64,000 nt of DNA from Comamonas sp. (lineage in GTDB: Bacteria; Pseudomonadota; Gammaproteobacteria; Burkholderiales; Burkholderiaceae_C), in contig NZ_SPEY01000011.1 of NCBI RefSeq assembly GCF_009360615.1, forward strand, positions 81,765 to 145,764, written 5' to 3'. This document shows, piece by piece, positions 9,365 through 18,402 of this stretch. The position numbers were made by a program, and so were the translations under genes. Under the pieces are notes generated by a model, which was given only the letters and a program-made list of their open reading frames with translations, ran no database searches and was not told where the DNA came from. Position 1 is the stretch's first letter, and every line of letters begins with the position of its first letter.

Positions 9365-9865
9365 ATGTCCCACGGACCGACCCTGCTGATCGTCTACCAT
9401 TCCCTGACGGGCGGCACCCTGCAGATGGCCGAAGCAGCCCGCAGCGGCGCCCGGCAGGAAGCATCCGTCCAGGTCCGCCTGCTGCACGCGACCGCCGCAG
9501 GCCCTCAGGACCTGCTGCAGGCTCAGGGCTATCTGTTTGCCACGCCGGAGAATCTGGCGGCGATCAGCGGCCTGATGAAGGATTTCTTCGATCGAAGCTA
9601 TTACGCCGTGCTCGACCGGATCCAGGGCCGCCCCTACGCCAGCCTGGTCTGTGCCGGCAGCGACGGCCGCAACGCAGCCCGGCAGATGGAACGCATTGCC
9701 ACCGGCTGGCGCCTGAAGGCGGTGGCAGAGCCGATCATCATTTGCACCCACGCTCAGACACCTCAGGCCATACTGGCGCCCAAGCAGATCCCGACCGCCG
9801 ATCTCCGGCGCTGCGAAGAATTGGGCCAGTCGCTGGCCGTCGGTCTGGCCTTGGGCATTTTTTAG
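9365..9865 (+). CDS. Flavodoxin-like / NAD(P)H-dependent FMN reductase-like protein
   Basis: The 166-residue protein opens with a beta strand and phosphate loop typical of flavodoxin folds (LLIVYHSLTGGTLQMA, residues about 7-22), where the S/T-rich turn binds FMN phosphate. Later segments YLFATPENLAAISGLMKDFFDR and SLVCAGSDGRNA fit the loops that contact the isoalloxazine ring in flavodoxin and NADPH-dependent FMN reductase families. It probably carries FMN and acts in a cytosolic redox role; partner and substrate are unknown. It is followed by a TetR gene on the same strand after 170 bp, and I see no terminator between them. Confidence 0.7.
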   Translation: MSHGPTLLIVYHSLTGGTLQMAEAARSGARQEASVQVRLLHATAAGPQDLLQAQGYLFATPENLAAISGLMKDFFDRSYYAVLDRIQGRPYASLVCAGSDGRNAARQMERIATGWRLKAVAEPIIICTHAQTPQAILAPKQIPTADLRRCEELGQSLAVGLALGIF

Positions 9866-10034
9866 GAAAACAAGGGATTACCCGCATCATTCCTCGCAGG
9901 ACAGGCTCCAGACAGAGGCAAGAATGGGGCCTTCGGATCGGGTTGAATAAATGTGCCATGATTGCGCGCGCATGCCCTCACCCGATGCGCGCTCCCAAGC
10001 AGGCATAGTCTGCGACTCCACCAGCTCTTGCGTC

Positions 10035-10673
10035 ATGATTGAACCAGACACCGCACGTCCCAAGCGCACGCCACGCGGCCCCAGTCCGCAGAAGACCCAG
10101 GCCACGCGCCGCTCCATTGTGGCGGCTGCGTTTGCAGAATTTCTGGAACACGGCTACGCACGTGGCACCACGGCGTCGGTGGCACAGCGCGCAGGACTGT
10201 CAAAGGTCACGCTGTTTCGCTATTTCGACAGCAAGGAAGCCCTGTTCGAGGCTGTGATCCAGACACATATCGCCTCCGCCGCCGTGGCCTTGCAATCCAG
10301 TCCGATGCAAGAGCATGAATCGGTGGGCGAGTATCTGCTGCGCACCGTGGGAGCCGCAGCGGAGGTCATTGACAGCAGCGGCCGCTCGGCCACGGCCAGA
10401 CTGGTCGTCGCCGAAGGCCTGGAGTTTCCGCTGCTTGCGCAGATGTATCGCCGCTACGTGCACGATGCATTGCTCGAGCATTTCACACGGCTTGCACAGC
10501 TGGCTGCCACACGCGGCGAACTCAAGGCCCCTGAGCTGGTGCAGCACCCGGAATTGCTGCTTGCACCGCTGTGGCTGGCCATGATGAACAATACCGTCAT
10601 CCACCCCGAGGTACCCATGAATGCTGAAAAGCTGTTCCGCCTTCAGGTGGCGCTGCTGTTCAAGATGCCTTGA
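10035..10673 (+). CDS. TetR/AcrR family transcriptional regulator beside the RND operon
   Basis: The frame remains open upstream to 9951, but the ATG at 10035 gives a 212-residue protein of normal TetR length and is preferred. The N-terminal helix-turn-helix is clear: AAAFAEFLEHGYARGTTASVAQRAGLSKVTLFRYF-like pattern, ending with DSKEALFEAV, at about residues 25-75. The C-terminal ligand-binding domain is divergent, as usual. TetR proteins repress efflux or catabolic genes and release DNA when a ligand binds. The gene is convergent with the RND efflux operon ending at 10755, so local repression of that operon is the simplest inference, although regulators of such pumps more often lie divergent to the adaptor gene. 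Confidence 0.85.
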   Translation: MIEPDTARPKRTPRGPSPQKTQATRRSIVAAAFAEFLEHGYARGTTASVAQRAGLSKVTLFRYFDSKEALFEAVIQTHIASAAVALQSSPMQEHESVGEYLLRTVGAAAEVIDSSGRSATARLVVAEGLEFPLLAQMYRRYVHDALLEHFTRLAQLAATRGELKAPELVQHPELLLAPLWLAMMNNTVIHPEVPMNAEKLFRLQVALLFKMP

Positions 10674-10754
10674 GCGGCCACGCGTGCTGCTTTGGTCACC
10701 CCGCCTGCTCCACCACCTGCTGGATAGGCGCTACTTGCAGAACGCGTTCGCCCA

Positions 10755-12194
10755 TCACCCCTGCTGGGCGACCTCTTCCCCACCCAGTGCCTTCCACAAG
10801 GTCACACGGTTGAGCTGCTCCGACAGGCGCAGACCTATCAAGGTCTGCTGCGCGGCATAGAGGCTGCGCTGCGCATCCAGCACCGTCAGATAATTGTCCA
10901 CGCCAGCCTTGAAACGGGCGTTGGACAGATCGAAGGCTTTCTGCGTATTCGCCACCATGCTCGTCTGGGCGGCCAGCCGCTCCCCCCACTGGGCACGATC
11001 GGCCAGGACATCCGCCACCTCCTTGAAAGCTGTCTGCACGGCCTTCTCGTACTGACTCAGCGCAACACGCTGATTGCTCTCGGCCACCCGCACATTGGCG
11101 CGATTGCGGCCGCCATCGAAGATCGGCAGCTTGACCAGAGGAATGAAACTCCAGGTGCTGTTGTTGTTGCCAAACAGCCGATCAAGCTCGTTGCTGCCGG
11201 TACCGACACTGCCGGTGAGCGTGATGCTGGGAAACAGCGCTGCTCTTGCCGCGCCGATATTGGCATTCATGGCCTGCAGATTGCGTTCCGCAGACTGCAC
11301 ATCCGGGCGCTTGAGCAGTACCGATGAGGGCAGCGGTACGGGCACGACCTTGAGAGCCGCCGCGTCCGGCCCATCCGTCAGGGTACCGGCCGTCGGCAGC
11401 AGTCGTGCGGGAACCGCACCTGCGACCAGCAGTTGCAGGGCATTGCGATCCCTGTCGACCTGAGAGGTATAGCTGGCCACATCGCCGCGCGCGGTGTCGA
11501 CGGTGGTCTGGTTCTGGGCCAGCACCAGGCCAGAGGTCGAACCCAGCTCGTACATGCGCCGTGTCAGCTCGAACGCCTTGATGCGGCTGTCCAGCGTGTC
11601 CTTGGCCAGTTGCAGGCGCGCCTGGTCGGCCGCCAGCGTCAGCCAGGCATTGGCGACATCGGCCACCAGACCGATCTGCACATTGCGCTGGTTGTCCTGG
11701 CTTTGCAGAAACTGCTGCAACGAGGCTTCGCTCAGATTGCGGATGCGTCCCCACAGGTCCAGTTCGTAACTGGCGAAACCCAGCTGGGCCGTGTATTGCT
11801 CGGTGATGCTGGAGCGCCCCGCCGTCGTCAGGTCCCCTGCGGTGCGGGTGCGATTGCCTTGCGCCTGAGCCGTGATGCCCGGAAGGAGATCGGCTCGGGT
11901 GATGCCGTACTGCGCCCGGGCCTTCTCGATGTTTTCCAGCGCAACGCGCAGATCGCGATTGTTGCTCAGCGCCAGCGCCACCACCTCACGCAGCTGCGGC
12001 GACTGTAGCCATTGCATCGCCTGGGCCTGCTGCAGCGCAGACTCGCTGGCCTGAACCGGCAAGGCACTGCCGGAGACAGTCTCGGGCACCGGCAGATCAG
12101 GCGTTTTATAGGCCGGAGCCAGGTTGCAGCCCGCCAGCAAGGCCGTCACTGCGGCGGCCGCCATGGCCGAAAATTTCATGCTCGGGCGCCTCAT
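10755..12194 (-). CDS. RND efflux outer-membrane factor lipoprotein (OprM/NodT family)
   Basis: The 479-residue protein begins with a lipoprotein signal (lipobox LLAGC, Cys at about residue 22) and contains the duplicated outer-membrane-factor repeat typical of TolC-like channels: alternating beta-hairpins and long helices, with the conserved LFPSITLTGSVG region in the middle. It forms a trimeric channel across the outer membrane and periplasm that docks with the inner-membrane pump and adaptor encoded upstream. Its ATG overlaps the end of the pump gene by 4 bp, showing translational coupling. It is the last gene of a three-gene minus-strand operon and converges on the TetR gene. Confidence 0.92.
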   Translation of the reverse strand: MRRPSMKFSAMAAAAVTALLAGCNLAPAYKTPDLPVPETVSGSALPVQASESALQQAQAMQWLQSPQLREVVALALSNNRDLRVALENIEKARAQYGITRADLLPGITAQAQGNRTRTAGDLTTAGRSSITEQYTAQLGFASYELDLWGRIRNLSEASLQQFLQSQDNQRNVQIGLVADVANAWLTLAADQARLQLAKDTLDSRIKAFELTRRMYELGSTSGLVLAQNQTTVDTARGDVASYTSQVDRDRNALQLLVAGAVPARLLPTAGTLTDGPDAAALKVVPVPLPSSVLLKRPDVQSAERNLQAMNANIGAARAALFPSITLTGSVGTGSNELDRLFGNNNSTWSFIPLVKLPIFDGGRNRANVRVAESNQRVALSQYEKAVQTAFKEVADVLADRAQWGERLAAQTSMVANTQKAFDLSNARFKAGVDNYLTVLDAQRSLYAAQQTLIGLRLSEQLNRVTLWKALGGEEVAQQG

Positions 12195-15100
12195 GCCGCG
12201 CTCTCCTTGTTGACGTCAGCCGCCTCATCGCTGCGCGAGCGGCTCTTGAACCAGCTGCGCACCAGCAGGAAGAACACCGGCACGAGGAAGATTCCCAATA
12301 CCGTCGATGCCACCATGCCGCCCAGCACGGCCGTTCCGATGGCATTGCGCCCCCCTGCTCCAGCACCGGTGCCGACGGCCAGTGGAATCACGCCGAAGCC
12401 AAAGGCCAGGGAAGTCATCAGGATCGGACGCAGACGCAGACGCACGGCTTCCACCGTCGCGTCGAACAGCTTCTTGCCCTGCTCCTGCAACTGCACGGCA
12501 AACTCCACGATCAAGATCGCATTCTTTGCAGCAAGACCCACCGTGGTGAGCAGACCGACCTGAAAATAGACATCGTTGGTCAGACCACGGGCGTAGGTTG
12601 CCAGCAGCGCCCCCACCACACCCAGCGGCACGGCCAGCATCACCGACAGCGGCACGGTCCAGCTTTCATAGAGCGCTGCCAGACACAGGAAGACAAACAG
12701 AATCGAGATGGCATAGAGCATGGGCGCCTGCGCGCCCGACTGGCGCTCCTGCAATGACGCGCCCGTCCATTCGTAGGAAATGCCGTTGGGCAGCTTCTTC
12801 AAGATGCCCTCGACCGTCTCCATCGCCGTTCCCGAGCTGATGCCGGCTGCGGCTCGGCCCTCGAACTCATAGGCAGGGCTGCCGTTGTAGCGCAGCAGCT
12901 GAGGCGATCCATAGGCCCAGTAGGTTCTGGAGAACGCACCGAAAGGCACCATCTCGCCCTTGTTGTTGCGCACCGTCCATTTGGCGATATCGCCGGGCAG
13001 CATGCGGTACTGGGCATCGCCCATGATGTAGACACGCTTGACGCGACCATTGTTCAGAAAGTCGTTCACATAGGTGCCGCCCATGGCGCTGGAGAGAACG
13101 CTGTTGATGTCGCTGTACGCCAGCCCCAGCGCGGCAGCCTTGCGGTCGTCCACATCCACGCGCAGCTCGCTGGCGTCTTCCAGATTGGTGGTGCGCACCG
13201 CCGTCAGCAGGTTGTTGGCCCGCATCTCGCCCAGCACCTGATCGCGCGCGGCGAGCAGCGCTTCATGGCCCACGCCATTGATGTCCTTGATCATGAAGTT
13301 GTAGCCCGAGCTCGAGCCCAGGCCGCGCACCGCCGGTGGCAGAACCACCTGCACGCGCGCGTCACGGATGCCGGCCAGATCCTTGGTCGCCTTGTTCGCA
13401 ATGGCTGCGGCCGACTGCGAAGGCAGCGGACGCATGCTCCAGGGTTTCAGGCGAATGAAGCCGCGCGCCGAACTCTGGTCGCCGTTGAGACCGGAAACCT
13501 GGTTGAAGCTGATCACGTCCGGCTGCTTGGCCAGATACTCGCGCACCTGGTCCAGCACTTCCTGCAGACGTGCATCCGACGCGCCGGACGGCAAATTGAC
13601 GTTGACGTAGACAAAGCCCTGGTCCTCGTCAGGCAGGAACGAGGTCGGCAGCTTGGCCATCAGCAGCCAGACGGCGGCCAGCACGGCCAGAAAGATCAGC
13701 ATCATGCGCTTGGCCCGCCCCAGGCTGAAGGCCACGGTGCTTTGATAGCGGTTGGCTGCACTATCGAAATTGCGGTTGAACCAGCGGAAGAAGCGGTCGT
13801 TGATGCCCAGTACCCCCGAGCGTATGGGCCGCTCATGCCCGTGACCATGGCTGAGATCCGGAGCCTTGAGCAGCGTGGCGCACAGCGCCGGGGTCAACGT
13901 CAGGGCGACGAACACGGACAGCGCCATGGCCGCCACAATGGTGATGGAAAACTGGCGGTAGATCACACCCGTCGAGCCACCAAAGAAAGCCATGGGCACA
14001 AACACCGCCGACAGCGTGACCCCGATGCCGACCAGCGCGGGCGTGATTTCCTTCATGGACTGCCGTGTCGCCTCCTTCGGAGACTTGCCTGTCTCGTGCA
14101 TCACCCGTTCCACGTTCTCGACTACCACGATGGCATCGTCCACCAGCAGGCCGATGGCCAGCACCATGGCGAACATCGTCAGGGTGTTGATGGAGAAACC
14201 CGCGACGGACAACACGCCGAAGGTGCCCAGCAGTACCACCGGCACGGCAATGGCGGGGATCAGCGTGGCACGGAAGTTCTGCAGGAACACGAACATCACG
14301 ATCACCACCAGCACCATGGCCTCGCCCAGCGCATGCACCACTTCGCTGATCGATGCCCGCACAAAGGGCGTGGAGTCCGAGCTCACGAAGTAGTCGATCT
14401 GGTTGGGAAAGAAGGGCTTGAGCTCGGCCAGCTTGGCGGCCACCGCATCCGACACGGCCATGGCATTGGCACCATCGGCCAGGATGATGCCCATGCCCGC
14501 TCCTGGCATGCCGTTGAGCTTGGCCTGAATGGACAGATTGTCGGCCCCCAGCTCCACACGAGCCACGTCCTTGATGGTGACGACAGAACCGTCATTCGCG
14601 GACTTGAGAACGACGTTCTCGAACTGCTCCACGGTCTTGAGCTTGGTACGTGCCGTGATGGTCGCGTTCAGTTGCTGGTTCTGCACCGCCGGCAAAGCCC
14701 CGAGCTGGCCCGCGGAGACCTGGGCATTTTGCGCGTTGAGCGCATTGGTCAGATCGGAGGGGATCAGCCCGTACTTCTCCATCCTGGCCGGGTCCATCCA
14801 GATGCGCATCGCATAGGGCGTGCCGAAGACGTTGATGTCGCCGACACCCTCGATGCGTCCGATGATGTCCACCAGATTGCTGTTGATGTAATCGCCAACA
14901 TCCACGGCGGTCACATCTTCATCGGGCGAATAGAAGCTGTAGGTGACCAGAAAATCCTGGCCGCCCTTGTTGATGAACACGCCACGCGTCTTCACGGCAT
15001 CCGGCAAGCGGTTGACCGCACCCTGGATCTTGTTTTGCACCTGCACCTGCGCCACGTCGACATTCGTGCCCGGGGCGAAGGTCAGGGTAATGCGAGCCTG

Positions 15101-15358
15101 ACCGGACGCATTGCTGGTCGAGCTCATGTAGAGCATGTTGTCGATGCCCTTGATCTGCTGCTCGATGATCTGCGTCACCGAGTTTTCGACAGTCTCCGCC
15201 GAAGCACCCGTGTACTGAGCGCCGATGGTCACCCGCGGCGGAGCGATCTCGGGGTATTGCTCCAGGGGCAGCAGCTTGATCGACAATGCCCCGGCCAGCA
15301 TGATGATGATGGCGATGACCCACGCGAAGATGGGCCGATTGATAAAGAACTGAGCCAT
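12191..15358 (-). CDS. RND multidrug efflux permease (HAE1 family, AcrB/MexB-like)
   Basis: The 1055-residue length, the N-terminus MAQFFINRPIFAWVIAIIIML and twelve hydrophobic helices in two pseudo-repeats with two large periplasmic loops are diagnostic of HAE1 pumps. The proton-relay region in TM4 contains the two adjacent Asp residues (LLVDDAIVVVENV), and TM10 has the relay Lys in GLAAKNAILIVEF. The trimer expels hydrophobic and amphiphilic compounds through the outer-membrane channel using proton motive force. The adaptor gene lies 18 bp upstream and the channel gene overlaps downstream. I see no truncation. The substrate range cannot be read from sequence. Confidence 0.96.
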   Translation of the reverse strand: MAQFFINRPIFAWVIAIIIMLAGALSIKLLPLEQYPEIAPPRVTIGAQYTGASAETVENSVTQIIEQQIKGIDNMLYMSSTSNASGQARITLTFAPGTNVDVAQVQVQNKIQGAVNRLPDAVKTRGVFINKGGQDFLVTYSFYSPDEDVTAVDVGDYINSNLVDIIGRIEGVGDINVFGTPYAMRIWMDPARMEKYGLIPSDLTNALNAQNAQVSAGQLGALPAVQNQQLNATITARTKLKTVEQFENVVLKSANDGSVVTIKDVARVELGADNLSIQAKLNGMPGAGMGIILADGANAMAVSDAVAAKLAELKPFFPNQIDYFVSSDSTPFVRASISEVVHALGEAMVLVVIVMFVFLQNFRATLIPAIAVPVVLLGTFGVLSVAGFSINTLTMFAMVLAIGLLVDDAIVVVENVERVMHETGKSPKEATRQSMKEITPALVGIGVTLSAVFVPMAFFGGSTGVIYRQFSITIVAAMALSVFVALTLTPALCATLLKAPDLSHGHGHERPIRSGVLGINDRFFRWFNRNFDSAANRYQSTVAFSLGRAKRMMLIFLAVLAAVWLLMAKLPTSFLPDEDQGFVYVNVNLPSGASDARLQEVLDQVREYLAKQPDVISFNQVSGLNGDQSSARGFIRLKPWSMRPLPSQSAAAIANKATKDLAGIRDARVQVVLPPAVRGLGSSSGYNFMIKDINGVGHEALLAARDQVLGEMRANNLLTAVRTTNLEDASELRVDVDDRKAAALGLAYSDINSVLSSAMGGTYVNDFLNNGRVKRVYIMGDAQYRMLPGDIAKWTVRNNKGEMVPFGAFSRTYWAYGSPQLLRYNGSPAYEFEGRAAAGISSGTAMETVEGILKKLPNGISYEWTGASLQERQSGAQAPMLYAISILFVFLCLAALYESWTVPLSVMLAVPLGVVGALLATYARGLTNDVYFQVGLLTTVGLAAKNAILIVEFAVQLQEQGKKLFDATVEAVRLRLRPILMTSLAFGFGVIPLAVGTGAGAGGRNAIGTAVLGGMVASTVLGIFLVPVFFLLVRSWFKSRSRSDEAADVNKESAA

Positions 15359-15376
15359 GTGTGCCGCCTGCCTTGC

Positions 15377-16675
15377 TTACTTCTTGGCAGGTGCGTCGGC
15401 GGCGGCCTGCACAGGCGGCTCGCCACGCTGACTCTTGCGCTCGGCCTTGGCCTTCAGATCCACTTCCACGGTCTGGACCTTGTCGCCGGGCTTGATGCGC
15501 TGAAAGCCATCCACCATCACACGTTCGCCGGCTTTCAATCCTGTCTTGAGCAACCAGGAGGCGCCCACCGCACGATCGAGTTCCACATCCCGCTTTTCAA
15601 CCACATCGCCGTCCATGACGACCATGACATTGGCACGCCCTGTCAGATCGCGGGTCACCGACTGCTGCGGCACCAGCAATGCATCGGGTGCCAGAGCCGT
15701 GGGCAGCAAGGCCTTCACATACATGCCGGGCATGAGCATGCCGTCGGGGTTGGGCACCTCGGCACGCAGGGTCAGCGTGCCGGTCGTGTCGTTGACGATC
15801 ACGCCCGCAAAGGCCAGCTTGCCCTGGTGCGGATAGTCGCTGCCATCGTCAAGCTGGATGCGCACGGGAATCTTGTTGCCTTCCACCTTCTGGTAGCGGC
15901 CGGAGTCCAGATCCCGCTTGAGTTGCATCAGATCGGAGCTGGACTGGGTGAAGTCCACATACATCGGGTCCAGCTGCACGATGGTGGTGAGCGCCGTGGC
16001 CTGGTTGGCCGTGACCAGCGCACCGGGCGTGACGGCAGACAGCGCGATGCGGCCGCCGATCGGCGCCTCGATGCGGCTGTACCTGAGATTGATGCGTGCG
16101 GTTTCCAGGTTCGCCTTGGCCACGGCCACATCCGAGGCGGACTGTGCGGCCGCCGCCTGGCTTTCCTCGAAGGCCTGCTTGCTGATGGCATCGATCTTGA
16201 CCAGCTCGGTATTGCGCCGCGCCGTTGCAGCCAGCGTACGCTGGCTGGCTTCGGCCTTGGCCAAGGCCGCTGCAGCACTGGCCTCGGCAGCCTTGAGCGA
16301 CGCCGCATCGATCTGATAGAGCGGCTGGCCCTGTTTCACCAGCGCACCTTCGGTGAACAGCCGCTGCTGAATGATGCCCGAGACCTGGGGGCGCACTTCC
16401 GCCGTCATGAAAGCACGGGTTCGTCCGGGCAGACTGGCGTCCAGCTGCTGGCTTTGGGACTGCAAGGTGACCACTCCGACCTTGGGCACCGACTTGGGGG
16501 GGCCTTTCTGCTCTGCTTCGGGCTTGGAGCAGCCCGCCAGCGCTGCGGCAATCAGCATGGCGCCCACAGCCAGCATGAAGCCCTGCTGGCGATGCCCCTG
16601 CCGGCCTGCACCCGGCAGGCAAGAAAAATGCGCCTCTCGGCGCGGTTTCGGCGAAGCGGGCTGGTCAATCTTCAT
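15377..16675 (-). CDS. RND efflux periplasmic adaptor (membrane fusion protein, AcrA/MexA-like) lipoprotein
   Basis: From the ATG at 16675 the protein has 432 residues; an upstream in-frame start would add 12. A long basic N-terminus is followed by a hydrophobic segment and lipobox AALAGC, so it is probably an inner-membrane-anchored lipoprotein. The lipoyl half-motifs (RPQVSGIIQQ and RIEAPIGGRI), an alpha-helical hairpin between them rich in Ala/Glu, and beta-barrel and membrane-proximal domains follow in the usual order. It links the RND pump to the outer-membrane channel. It is first in the operon, with a 16-bp dyad centred about 43 bp upstream of the start. Confidence 0.93.
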   Translation of the reverse strand: MKIDQPASPKPRREAHFSCLPGAGRQGHRQQGFMLAVGAMLIAAALAGCSKPEAEQKGPPKSVPKVGVVTLQSQSQQLDASLPGRTRAFMTAEVRPQVSGIIQQRLFTEGALVKQGQPLYQIDAASLKAAEASAAAALAKAEASQRTLAATARRNTELVKIDAISKQAFEESQAAAAQSASDVAVAKANLETARINLRYSRIEAPIGGRIALSAVTPGALVTANQATALTTIVQLDPMYVDFTQSSSDLMQLKRDLDSGRYQKVEGNKIPVRIQLDDGSDYPHQGKLAFAGVIVNDTTGTLTLRAEVPNPDGMLMPGMYVKALLPTALAPDALLVPQQSVTRDLTGRANVMVVMDGDVVEKRDVELDRAVGASWLLKTGLKAGERVMVDGFQRIKPGDKVQTVEVDLKAKAERKSQRGEPPVQAAADAPAKK

Positions 16676-16709
16676 ACGTGGAGCGGTCTGAACTAAAGAA
16701 CTTGTCAAC

Positions 16710-16725
16710 ATTGTGCGCCGACAAT
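16710..16725. promoter_or_regulatory. Candidate repressor operator upstream of the RND operon
   Basis: ATTGT-GCGCCG-ACAAT is an inverted repeat with 5-bp arms placed 35-50 bp before the adaptor ATG, next to an AT-rich TATTAAT-containing stretch that could be promoter. Size and place suit a TetR-type operator; the link with the TetR at 10035 is inference. Confidence 0.35.
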
Positions 16726-16962
16726 ATTAATAAAATGTAAAGCAGCCGAGGGCGCAGTGACGTGCCGGCAATCACCGCTTGCCATGCGCGCTTTGCGCGA
16801 GCCTGCAAGGCCTGCTGCACCATCGGCCTTGCGACATGAGTGTAGAAAGCCCCGGCGGCAAGGCTCCTCCCCACAACGGACTAGAGCCGGCTCCGCCTCG
16901 CGGTGCAGTCGCCGGGCGGCACTTCCATCAAGGTCATTCCCCAAGCCGATTTCGCGGCCGGA

Positions 16963-18402
16963 TCAGCGCTGCGACTTGCCCGGACGCACCCGCAACATGC
17001 TGAACACGCCGGCCAGCGCCGCAAAACCGCCGGCGACCGTCAGCGCCAGCAGTTCGGCATTGCCGCCATGCCCACCCGAGATGGCAAAGATGGTGGCCAG
17101 CACAACGGCACCCAGTGTCTGCCCCGTCATGCGGGCCGAACTCAGCATGCCGCCTGCCGCGCCGCTGCGCGACATCGGGGCCGAGGTCACGATGGTGTGA
17201 TTGTTGGGAGACTGGTAGAGCGCGAAGCCGCTGCCCGCCAGCAGCATGCGCCAGACCATGTCCCAGTGCGCCACGTCGACCGGCATGGCCGCCAGCAACC
17301 ACAGTCCGCAGGCGAACATGGCCATGCCGATGCCGCCCAGCAGTCCGTCGGGGTACTTGCCGATCAGACGCCCTGCCACCGGGGCGGTCAGCATGGTGGC
17401 CAGCGGCCAGGCCGTGATCAGCATGCCTGCCTCCATGGGCGACAGGCCACGGCCTTCCAGCAGCAAAAATGGCAGGGCCAGGTAGGACAGCATCTGCGCG
17501 CAGAAGGCGGAGACCGAACCGCACATCGACAAGCGGAAAACGGGAATGCGCATCAGATCCACCGGAAACAGCGGTGCTGTCTTGTGCCACTGACGGCGAA
17601 GATACACATAGCCGACCAACAGGCCGGCACCCAGCAGCCACCAGCCCGAAGGCATCAGGGTGCTGCCCGACGCGCCCTGGTCCTGCCCCATGCGCACGCC
17701 CAGTTGCTCACCGCCCAGAAACAGCAGGCTGAACATCAGAACGTTGAGCACGACGTCAAGCGCCGCGATCGGCTCGCCCTCCTTGCCCGCCACGGGGTTG
17801 GGCGGCAACGCCCGGCGTCCCATCCAGAGGGTGACCAGGCCCAGCGGTACATTGATGGCAAACAGCCAGGGCCAACTGGCGACCGACAGAATGGCTGCGG
17901 CCACCGAGGGCCCGGCCATGGACGAGGTCGCCACCACCAGCGAGTTGATGGCCATGCCGCGTCCTAGCATGGCCCGTGGATAGGTCAGTCGCACCAGAGC
18001 CGCATTCACGCTCATGATGCCCGCCGCACCCATGCCTTGAAACACCCGTGCGGCAATCAGGGTGGCCAGCGAGCTGGCCAGCGTGGCCGCCACCGAGGCC
18101 ATGACAAACACCGTCATGCCCAGCAGGTAGATGCGCCGGTAACCCAGGCGCTCGCCCAGGGCCGCCAGCGGCAGCAGCAGCACCAGACCGGCCAGCTGAT
18201 AGGCGTTGACCACCCACAGCGTCAAGGCCGAACCGGACTGCAGCTCGCGCGCAATGGCCGGCAAGGCCAGGTTGACGATGCTGCTGTCCAGCACCGACAG
18301 CGTCAGCCCCAGAATGATGACCAGCATGGCGCGGCCACGCGCCCCCTCGGGCAGGCCGTCGTAGGCGGCGGGAGTTTGCGCAGTGCTCTCAGCCATGGGC
18401 AA
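16963..18402 (-). CDS. MFS drug-efflux transporter, DHA2-like (EmrB/QacA type)
   Basis: The 479-residue protein has about 14 predicted membrane helices, the count typical for DHA2 antiporters. Visible MFS motifs are motif C-like GPSVAAAILS in helix 5 and LGERLGYRRIYLLGM (motif A, loop 2-3), with LSVLDSSIVNLALPAI in helix 1, where the Asp is conserved in DHA2 transporters. It probably exports drugs or other small hydrophobic compounds by proton antiport. The start overlaps the end of the upstream MFS gene by 14 bp, so the two transporters are translationally linked. The mature protein may begin a few codons later than this ATG. Confidence 0.88.
   Translation of the reverse strand: MPMAESTAQTPAAYDGLPEGARGRAMLVIILGLTLSVLDSSIVNLALPAIARELQSGSALTLWVVNAYQLAGLVLLLPLAALGERLGYRRIYLLGMTVFVMASVAATLASSLATLIAARVFQGMGAAGIMSVNAALVRLTYPRAMLGRGMAINSLVVATSSMAGPSVAAAILSVASWPWLFAINVPLGLVTLWMGRRALPPNPVAGKEGEPIAALDVVLNVLMFSLLFLGGEQLGVRMGQDQGASGSTLMPSGWWLLGAGLLVGYVYLRRQWHKTAPLFPVDLMRIPVFRLSMCGSVSAFCAQMLSYLALPFLLLEGRGLSPMEAGMLITAWPLATMLTAPVAGRLIGKYPDGLLGGIGMAMFACGLWLLAAMPVDVAHWDMVWRMLLAGSGFALYQSPNNHTIVTSAPMSRSGAAGGMLSSARMTGQTLGAVVLATIFAISGGHGGNAELLALTVAGGFAALAGVFSMLRVRPGKSQR

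Noticed and set aside
13265..16696. Long open frame (1143 codons) antisense to the RND pump and adaptor
   Set aside because: His/Arg-rich shadow of two well-supported genes; spans their junction.
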